64,000 bases of DNA from Mycolicibacterium tusciae JS617 (GTDB lineage: Bacteria > Actinomycetota > Actinomycetes > Mycobacteriales > Mycobacteriaceae): the NCBI RefSeq assembly GCF_000243415.2, contig NZ_KI912270.1, positions 2,480,001-2,544,000 on the forward strand, given 5' to 3'. A program made the position numbers and the translations under genes. How positions within the stretch are numbered: position 1 is the first letter of the stretch; the number at the start of each line of letters is the position of its first letter. Shown here piece after piece: positions 53,034 through 61,800 of the stretch. Below the pieces are notes generated by a model. It was not told the origin of the DNA and did no database searches. It saw only the letters and a program-made list of their open reading frames with translations.

Positions 53034-53581
53034 GCGACATCGACGTCGCGCCTGGGCCCCCCGACAGTTCGGCCGAGACCGCCTCGACGCTGCCCGCGCT
53101 GTCCGGAGGCAACCGCACCGTGGCACGCGCCGTGCTCGTCCTCATCGGGGTCTTGGTTGCCATCGGCAGTTTGGTCAGCCTCAGCGTTCTTGCGTTCGGA
53201 CTCAGCAGCGTTCACGTGGTGACTGACACACGGGCGCTGCCCGCCAACACACGATCGCTGATCGTCGACACCGGCGACATCCCAGTTGCCGTTCGTCTCA
53301 TCACCGACGCCGACGCCCGGGAACCCCGTGTCGATCTGCGTATGGTCACACGGGGCGACGGTACGCAACTCACTGTCGTCGAGGACGCCACCAACAGCCG
53401 AATCACGCTCAGCGACAGCGGTTCTGGCTTCCTTTGGTTCAAGCGGACCGGCGAGATGAACGTCATTCTCCCGCCAGATGTCGCGCAACAATTGACCGTG
53501 ACGGTCAACCAGCAGGCCCGCTCGCTAGCCAACACGGCCAGCCCCGATCAGTCGTCGTCGCCAAGACCGACGGCGACGTGA
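53030..53581 (+). CDS. DUF4097-like membrane-anchored protein, truncated by island insertion
   Basis: A 183-residue protein from GTG 53030. It has a hydrophilic Ser/Pro-rich start, one helix (ARAVLVLIGVLVAIGSLVSLSV), then a repetitive beta-rich exterior region (RSLIVDTGDIPVAV, TQLTVVEDATNSRITLSDSG, MNVILPPDVAQQLTVTV) like DUF4097 adhesin-type proteins. The normal family has a longer beta-helix. After VTVNQQARS the frame drifts to a stop, while another frame would continue VVVAKTDGDVKVAD, so the 3' part seems frameshifted and cut. A related fragment lies at 63767-63988, beyond the island. This is probably the last gene of the two-component operon in its original form. Confidence 0.7.
   Translation: MSDIDVAPGPPDSSAETASTLPALSGGNRTVARAVLVLIGVLVAIGSLVSLSVLAFGLSSVHVVTDTRALPANTRSLIVDTGDIPVAVRLITDADAREPRVDLRMVTRGDGTQLTVVEDATNSRITLSDSGSGFLWFKRTGEMNVILPPDVAQQLTVTVNQQARSLANTASPDQSSSPRPTAT
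53497..53523. repeat. Direct repeat, left copy, bounding the PKS island
   Basis: Twenty-seven bases beginning CGTGACGGTCAACCAG and ending GGCCCGCTC recur exactly at 63767-63793. With one mismatch the match extends four bases further upstream (TTGA). Both copies encode VTVNQQAR of a DUF4097-like protein. Confidence 0.9.
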
Positions 53582-53658
53582 AAGTCGCCGACACCGAGAG
53601 GATCGCTCGGGAAATCCCGCATGCTGCTGGCCTTGGAAACGAATTGACACGACCAGAC

Positions 53659-55803
53659 ATGCGAATCGGTCCCCGCCGTCCAAAACTTGGCGCCGCAAGC
53701 TTCCGTTTCGTACGCTGGGTTGCCACCCGAGCCATGGCGCGCACGGATTTTCACGCTCTCGGCTCGGACTTCGCCACTCAGCGGATCGCATCGATCCAGG
53801 AGAAACTGAACCGCGGCGAGACAGTCTATCTCGCGGGCCTTGCCGCGCCCGGAACCCACAACACCGGCGTCGCGCTCATCGAGGTGACGCAGGCGAACGG
53901 TCCGCGCATCGTCGTCAACAACGAAGAAGAACGCTTTTCAGGAGACAAACACAGCACCGAATATCCGCGCCAATCCCTCGACGCGATGGTCGCCACGCTG
54001 CGCACCATGGGGCGCGACGTCGGCGACATCGCCGCCTTTGTCACGACCTGGGATTATCCGACGTTTTTCGCCACGCTGACGCGTACGGTCATCGAAGAAG
54101 CGCCGGCCAGTTTCAGATTGCTCGGTGTCTCCAATTTCGCAGGCATCGACAAGCGTCGCTTGGTCCAGATATGGCGCACACCACGAATTCTCGGCAGGCA
54201 ATTGGGATTGGAAAAACCGGTGCCGCTGATCTCCATGCCGCACCATGACAACCACGCGTGGTTTTCGTTCGCGGCCTCGCCCTTCGCCGACGATAGGGAG
54301 CCGGTCGCGATCGCCGTGCTCGACGGCACCGGCGACCGCGGATCGGTCTCGCTGTACGTCGCCGAGCATGGCTCGATGCGTCAATTGTATTGCAATGCAA
54401 GCGTGTCCGACTCGCTCGGCGCCTTCTACGGCGTGATCTCCGCGACCCAGGGCGGCTGGAACATCCTCTCCAGCGAGGGGCGATACATGGGCGCCGCGGC
54501 CTGGGGCGATATGGATCGCGCGAGTAACCCGTACTACCGGGGACTCAAAGACGTCCTGCATTTCGGCGACGGCGGCGAAATCAAGCTCAACCGCACGATG
54601 GCCAACTGGCATTGCCAAGCCCTTGACGATCCCTACAAGGCCCCGCTCATCAAGATCCTCGGCGAACCGCTGACTGGGGAACAGATCTGGAACCCCGACG
54701 CGATGTTGCGCGTCGAGGACATCAACCATCGGCCCGACACCAAGGACCGCCTCGACAAGGCGGCGGCGACGCAACTGGTGTTCGAGGACGCCTTGATCCA
54801 TATCGTCGATCATTTGCTGCGCGAGACCGGCGCCAACCGGGTGGTTCTGACCGGCGGCGTGGCGCTCAACGCCGTCGGCAACATGCGGCTGCTCGAACAT
54901 TTCGACGAGGCGTGGTTCGCGAAGGCGCAGCAACGCAAAGCCCGCTTGCATCTGTGGGTGCCGCCTACTCCCGGCGACCCCGGCGTCACCATCGGCGCCG
55001 CCTGGCTGTTCGCCCACCTCGCCGGTGCGCCGCGCGGAGCAGCGATGACGCATGCATTTTACTGCGGCACCGCACCCTCCCCCGATGACATCGCGGCGGC
55101 GCTCGAGGCTGACGATGTTGCCGCGTGCCGGATCGGCGACGTCTCGACGCTCCAGGGCCGCGATGCCGTCGCCGACATGATGGCGTCCATGGTGGCGCAG
55201 AATGCCGTCATCGCGCTGTATCAGGGGCCGGCCGAGACTGGGCCCCGCGCGCTCGGCCATCGCTCGATTTTCGCGAACCCTTGCGATCCCCAAACGCGTG
55301 AGCGGCTCAACGAACGCGTCAAGTTCCGCGAGGCGATCCGCCCACTGGCGCCGATGGCGACCCTGGAGGCGGCGCACGAATATTTCGAGCTGCATCCTGG
55401 CGCATCCGATGCCGATTACAACGCCTACAACTACATGGTTTTCACGGCGCACGCGAAACCGGGTGCCCGCGAGAAGATTCCGGCGGTGATTCACGCCGAC
55501 GGCACCGGCCGGATCCAGATCGTCCGCCATGAGGACGATCCCCTCACCTACGCCTACCTGAAGGCGCTCGGTCGTCACATCGGCGTGGAAATGTCCGTCA
55601 ATACGTCCTTCAACGTCGCAGGCCCCATCGCGCAGACCCCGGCCCAGGCCATCGACACACTGCGCCGCTCCAAAGGTCTCGACGTGGTGCTGATGGTGGC
55701 AGACGACGGCGTCGTGCACGCGGCATGGCATCACGGCGCGCGCGACAGCGGCCGGTTTACGGGGTGGCTGGCGGCGTGGAAAAGACAGCGCGAACACGTT
55801 TGA
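53659..55803 (+). CDS. NodU/CmcH-family O-carbamoyltransferase
   Basis: About 714 residues from ATG 53659; ATG 53734 is an alternative and no strong ribosome-binding site marks either. An open frame continues upstream into the remnant of the DUF4097-like gene, but that part is not homologous to carbamoyltransferases. The N-terminal Kae1-like domain has YLAGLAAPGTHNTGVALIE, VVNNEEERFSGDKHS and SMPHHDNHAWFSFAAS (metal-binding His), with VLDGTGDRGS. LTGGVALNAVGNMRLLE ends the Kae1 fold. The C-terminal YrdC-like domain has YQGPAETGPRALGHRSIFANP and KFREAIRPLAPMA, conserved in NodU and CmcH. It transfers a carbamoyl group from carbamoyl phosphate and ATP to a hydroxyl. Located 70 bases ahead of the PKS, so the acceptor may be the polyketide product. 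Confidence 0.9.
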   Translation: MRIGPRRPKLGAASFRFVRWVATRAMARTDFHALGSDFATQRIASIQEKLNRGETVYLAGLAAPGTHNTGVALIEVTQANGPRIVVNNEEERFSGDKHSTEYPRQSLDAMVATLRTMGRDVGDIAAFVTTWDYPTFFATLTRTVIEEAPASFRLLGVSNFAGIDKRRLVQIWRTPRILGRQLGLEKPVPLISMPHHDNHAWFSFAASPFADDREPVAIAVLDGTGDRGSVSLYVAEHGSMRQLYCNASVSDSLGAFYGVISATQGGWNILSSEGRYMGAAAWGDMDRASNPYYRGLKDVLHFGDGGEIKLNRTMANWHCQALDDPYKAPLIKILGEPLTGEQIWNPDAMLRVEDINHRPDTKDRLDKAAATQLVFEDALIHIVDHLLRETGANRVVLTGGVALNAVGNMRLLEHFDEAWFAKAQQRKARLHLWVPPTPGDPGVTIGAAWLFAHLAGAPRGAAMTHAFYCGTAPSPDDIAAALEADDVAACRIGDVSTLQGRDAVADMMASMVAQNAVIALYQGPAETGPRALGHRSIFANPCDPQTRERLNERVKFREAIRPLAPMATLEAAHEYFELHPGASDADYNAYNYMVFTAHAKPGAREKIPAVIHADGTGRIQIVRHEDDPLTYAYLKALGRHIGVEMSVNTSFNVAGPIAQTPAQAIDTLRRSKGLDVVLMVADDGVVHAAWHHGARDSGRFTGWLAAWKRQREHV

Positions 55804-55873
55804 ACGGCCCGTCGATCACGAGCTGCCGATCACGAGCACACCGATAGTCACAGCAATGACCAGGGGGAAAGGT

Positions 55874-58800
55874 ATGACGCACGCTCCGATCGCCATCACC
55901 GGTATCGGCTGCCGCTTCCCCGAAGCCGCGGGCCCAAAAGCGTTCTGGGGTCTGCTGACGAATGCCGGCGACGCCATCAAGGAGATTCCGGCGAATCGGT
56001 TCGACGTTGATGCCTTCTACGATGCGCGCCCCGGTATCCCCGGCAAGATCTACAGCCGATGGGGCGGATTCCTCGATCAGATCGATCAGTTCGATCCGTA
56101 CTTCTTCGGCATCTCCCCGCGCGAGGCCGCGGGCATGGATCCACAGCATCGCCTGCTGCTCGAGGTCGCCTGGGAGGCGCTCGAGGACGCCGGACAGGTC
56201 CCGGAGCACCTGCTCGGCCAGCAGGTGGGCGTGTTCGCCGGCATGTGCACCAACGACTACCTGAACGCCGCCACCGACCTGTCGCTGATCGATATCTACT
56301 TCGCCGCAGGCAACGCGCGAAGCCTCCTGTCGGGTCGGCTGTCGTATGCGCTCGGGTTCGAGGGACCGAGCGTGGTCGTCGACACCGCCTGTTCCACGTC
56401 GCTGGTGGCGGTGCACCTGGCTTGCCAGAGCCTAAGGAGCGGCGAATCCGTGCTCGCGCTCGCAGGTGGCGCCAACCTGGTGCTCGACCCCGATCCGAGC
56501 ATCGGGTTCTCTCAGGCGCAGATGCTGGCACGCGACGGCCGCTGCAAGGCCTTCGACGCGCGGGGCGACGGCTTCGTGCGCAGCGACGGGGTGGGGATCG
56601 TCGTGTTGAAGCGCCTCGACGACGCCCTGGCCGACCATGACCCGATCTATGCCGTGATCCGCGGCAGTGCCGTCAACAACGACGGCCGCAGCGGCGGCCT
56701 GCTGATGACGCCGAGCCGCGCCGGGCAGGAAGCCGTGCTGCGCGCGGCCTACGAGAACAGCGGAATCTCTCCGGGGCAGGTGCAGTATGTCGAGGCGCAC
56801 GGCACGGGCACGAGCGTCGGCGATCCGATCGAAGCGATGGCGCTCGGTACCGTGCTCAACACCGATCGGCCGGCAGATCAGCCGTGCCGTATCGGTTCGG
56901 TGAAGACGAACATCGGTCACGCCGAGGGCGCGGCCGGCATTGCCGGTCTCATCAAGGTGGCGCTGGCGCTCAAGCATCGTGCGATTCCCGCGAGCCTGCA
57001 CTTCGGCCAGCCGAACCCGGCCATCCCCTGGAGCGAGCTGCCGCTCACCGTGCAGCGTGAAATGACGCCGTGGCCGGCCGAGGCGACACCCGCAGTGGCC
57101 GGCGTGAGCTCGTTCGGCATCTCCGGCACGAACTCGCACGTCGTCGTGACCGACCTGTTCGAGGCAACGAACGGTCATCGCCGGAAGGCACGCGGCGCCG
57201 ATGTCGCACACATGCTGCCGATCTCCGCGCACAGCGCCGCGGCGCTCGAGGCGATGGCGCGCACATATCGTGACTTTGCGCGTGACGGCCAGGGCGATCT
57301 GGGCGACATCTGCTATACCGCCGGCGTGCGCCGGACGCATCACGATCACCGCCTCTCGGTGCTCGGGCGCTCACTGTCGGAGATCGGTGAGCAGCTGGAC
57401 GCCCATCTCGCCGGCGAAGCCAGGCGCGGTGTCGCCTCCGGGCGCAAGGTGCCGGACACGAAACGGAAGATCGCGTTCGTGTTCCCAGGCCAGGGGTCGC
57501 AGTGGCTCGGTATGGCGCGCCGCTTGATGGATCAGGAACCGGTGTTCCGCACCACCCTCGAGACCTGCGCGCAAGCGTTGAGCCGGTACGCGGACTGGTC
57601 GCTGTTCGATGAGATTCGCGCCGATGCGGCGACGTCGCGTCTCGAGGAGATCGACGTCGTGCAGCCGGTTCTCTTTGCGGTGCAGGTCGCCCTGGCCGCG
57701 CAGTGGCGGGCATGGGGCGTCGAGCCGGACGCCGTCGTGGGACACAGCATGGGCGAGATTGCGGCTGCTTACGTCGCAGGCATCATCGGCCTCGACGACG
57801 CGGCCCGCATCATCTGCCGCCGCAGCCAGATAGTCGGGCAACGTGCGTCCGGGAATGGGCGGATGGCAGTCGTGAGCCTGCCGCTCGAAGCGACCGAGGT
57901 GCTGCTCGCCGGCTATGCCGACCGCGTGGCTGTGGCGGCATGCAACGGGCCGACGACGACCCTTATTTCCGGCGAGGCAGAGGCGTTGGTGGCGCTCAGT
58001 CAGCTGGCCGAGCGCCGCGACATCTTCTTTCAGTTCATCAACGTCGACTACGCCTCGCACAGTCCTCAGATGGACCCGCTGCGAGACGAGCTGTTGGAAT
58101 CGCTCGGCACGATCGATGCGCGGCGGGGCTCGATCGCGATGATGTCGACGTCGGGCCGGGCCACGTTGCTCGACGGACCGAAATGTGATGCTACCTATTG
58201 GGTCGACAACCTTTGTCGCCCGGTAGCTTTCGCGCAGGCGATCGATGCGCTCACCGCCGACGGCTATGACGTCCTGCTCGAACTGAGCGCGCATCCGACG
58301 TTGGCGATGTCGATGTCGGATTGTCTGCGTCAAAGCCGGCGCCCCGGCATAGTGCTGTCGTCGATGCGACGCGGCGAGGACGACCGCAGCGTACTGCTGG
58401 AGGCCTTTGGTGCGTTGTACGCCGCTGGTTTCCCGACCGACTGGGCACGCCTGCATCCGACGGGCGGAGACGTGGTGCCGCTGCCCGCCTACGCCTGGCA
58501 GCGGGAACGATTCTGGGTCGAAGACAGCGGTCAGGCACCAGTTGCGCCGCCTGCCCGCAAGGGCGGACACCCGCTGCTCGCCAGGTACTTCAGGTCGGCA
58601 GCGGATCAGGGCACACATTTCTGGGAGACCGACCTGTGCGCCCGCGCGTTTCCGTACCTCAGCGATCACCGCGTGCAAGGGGCGACGGTGATGCCGGCCG
58701 CGGGCTTCGCTGAAATGGCGCTGGCCGCGGCGACGGAGGTGTTTGGCGCCGGCTGTCACACGGTGCGGCATCTGCAGTTCCAGAAGGCGCTCTTCGTCGC

Positions 58801-61800
58801 CGACGATCAGCCGAAGACGATTCAGCTCGCCCTTTCGCTGGTGACGCCAGGCGAGGCATCGGTGAAGTTCTTCACGGTGCAGCAGGGCGACGCGCGTGAT
58901 CCGTCGGCGTCGACGCTGCACGTGACCGGCACGATCGGGATTGCCACGAACGGGAGTATCACGGCACCAGCCGGCGACACGTTCGAAGAGATTCGTGGGC
59001 GCTGTCCGGCGATCGTCTCGGCGCCGGAGTTCTACCGCGAGACCCACGAGCGCGGTCTGGAGTACGGCACGAGCTTCCAGGGTCTGGCGCAGCTCTGGCG
59101 GCGCGACGGTGAGGCGATCGGTCAGCTGCGCCTTTCGACGGCGGTCGAGACCGAAGCCGGCGCCTACCAGTTCCATCCGGCGTTCCTGGACGCGGCGTTC
59201 CAGGCCCTGGCCGCCGCGCTCCCGCGACGGGATGCCGATCAGTCCGAAGGCACTGTCTTCCTTCCGGTAGGCCTCGACACACTGCGCATGCACGCGCGTC
59301 CTGGCGCCGATCTCTTCAGCCACGCGGTCCTGCGCTCAGGAGCGGACGGACAGTCGGGCACCATCGAAGGCGACGTCCGCGTGATCGATGCCGAAGGGCA
59401 CGTGATCCTCGAGGCGCTCGGATTCACCCTGCAGCGGATCGGACACGATGCAGCAGCCGTTTCGGAGAAGCAGCTGGACGAGTGGATCTACGAGACCCAG
59501 TGGCAGCCCAAGGCACGCCAGCCGGCGGTTGACGCGCAGCCCGGCGCGAGGCGATGGCTGCTGCTGTCGGATGACGAAGTCGGACCCGCGCTGTGCCGAC
59601 GTCTCGAGGCCGCAGGTGACGAGTGCGTGGTCGTTCTCGCCGGCGACGCGTACGAGAAGGTGACGGCGGCACGGTACCGGATCAACCCGGCGCGGCCGCA
59701 GGACTATCGCCAGCTGCTTGCGCAGATCACCGCCGAGGACGAAGCCCCTTGTGATGGCGTCGTCCATCTCTGGGCCGCGGAACGCTGGTCGCCGGACGGG
59801 GCCACTCTCGCCACCGTGCAGGGAGCGCGCCGGCGTGGATGCGACTCGGCACTGCATCTGGTGCACGCGCTCGCCGACGTCACTCACGCGCCGGCGCCGC
59901 GGTTGTGGGTCGTCACCGTCGGAACGCAGCCGGTGGGTGATTCGTCCGAGCCGCTGTCGATTGCACACGCTCCGCTCTGGGGTTTGGCCGGCGTCATCGG
60001 CACCGAGCATCCGGAGTTGCGCTGCACGCGCGTGGATCTCGGCGCGTTGGGCGAGGGCGACGAGGTCCAGGCATTGCTGGACGAGGTGCGTGCCGGCGAT
60101 GGCGAAGACCAAGTAGCACTGCGTGGCAGCAAGCGTTGGGTACCGCGTGTCGTGCGCCGGTCTGCCGAGGTCGTGGACGAGAAGTGCCGACTGGTCACGG
60201 CCGAGGAGCCGTTCCGCCTCGAGATCGCAACGGCCGGCATCCTGGAGAATCTGACACTGCGCAGCACCACCCGCGTGCAGCCAGTCGCGGGACAGGTCGA
60301 GATCCGAGTGCACGCGGCGGGGCTCAACTTCCGCGACGTCCTCGTCGCGATGGGTGTCATACCGCCGGTGCTCGAGCAGTCACTCGACCTCGGATGGGAA
60401 TGCGCGGGAACCGTGGTCCGAACCGGCCCGGGCGTGGAGCACCTGCGGGTTGGCGACGACGTCGTCGCCTTGGCGCCGTCGTGCCTTGGCTCGTACGTGA
60501 CGACCGACGCGACGCTGGTCGCGGGCAAGCCAGCGCACATCACCTTCGAAGACGCGGTCACGATCCCGCTCACGTTCATGACTGCCTACTACGCCCTGCA
60601 TCATCTCGGCAGACTGAGCAAGGGCGAGCGTGTCTTGATTCATGCCGCGGCCGGCGGCGTCGGCCAAGCGGCGGTGCAGATCGCACAGCACGTCGGTGCC
60701 GAAATCTTCGCCACGGCCGGGACGCCGGAGAAGCGGGCATTCCTCAAGGAGCAGGGCGTCGAGCACGTGATGGACTCGCGTTCTCTGGAGTTCGCCGACG
60801 AGGTGTTGCGGATCACCGGCGGGGAAGGCGTCGATGTGGTCCTCAATTCCCTTGCCGGGGAGTTCATCCCACGGAGCCTGGCGACGTTGCGTGCCGGTGG
60901 ACGGTTCCTCGAGATCGGCATGGTCGACATCCTGCAGAACACCCCGCTGGGCCTTCGCGAGTTCCACAAGAGCCTGTCTTTCTCCTCGGTGAACTTGGCC
61001 CACATGTTCGTGTCGCGCGCGGCGTTCTGCGGTGCGATGCTGACGGAGGTCCTCGACTACTTCCGCGACGGCCGCTTCGCTCCCCTTCCGCGGCACAGCT
61101 TTCCGCTCTCGGAAGCCCGAGATGCATTCCGATTCATGGCGCAGGCGAAACACATCGGCAAGGTCGTGGTCACGCTCGACGAGTCGGAGTTCCTCGTTGC
61201 TCCGTCATCGCAGCAGCCGGTGACGTTCCGCGACGACGGCACGTACCTGCTGACGGGCGGCCTCGGTGGCCTGGGCCTGGTACTCGCGGAATGGATGGTG
61301 GAGCGCGGCGCGAGGAACCTCGTGCTCGTGGGCAGGAGCGGCGCGACGTCGGAGGCGGCGGCCGATGCGCTGGCCGCGATGCAGGCGCGCGGCGCGTCCG
61401 TCGTGGTTGCCAAGGCCGACGTTGGCAGCGAAGTCGACGTCGCCCGAGTGATCGGCGACATCGATGCGACGATGCCGCCGCTGCGCGGGATCATGCACCT
61501 CGCCGCAGTGCTCGACGACGGGATCCTGCTGCAACTGGACCGGGAGCGGTTCCAGACGGTCCTCGGGCCGAAGGCCGACGGCGCCTGGAATCTGCACACC
61601 GCGACGCTCGACGCGCCACTCGACTTCTTCGTGATGTTTTCGTCGGTGGCGGCAGTACTCGCGTCGGCTGGGCAGGGGAACTACGTGGCGGCCAATGCGT
61701 TCCTCGATGCGTTGGCCCATCACCGGCGCGCTCAGGGACGTGCAGCACTTGCGATCAACTGGGGTCTGTGGGCCGAAGTCGGCGTCGCGGCGCGGCCCGA

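Noticed and set aside
53938..55797. 619-codon minus-strand frame opposite the carbamoyltransferase
   Set aside because: Shadow of the real gene, rich in Arg/His/Gly/Val with no domain signal.
57371..59323. 650-codon minus-strand frame opposite the PKS AT-DH region
   Set aside because: A mirror frame produced by high third-position GC; no start signal and no recognisable motif.
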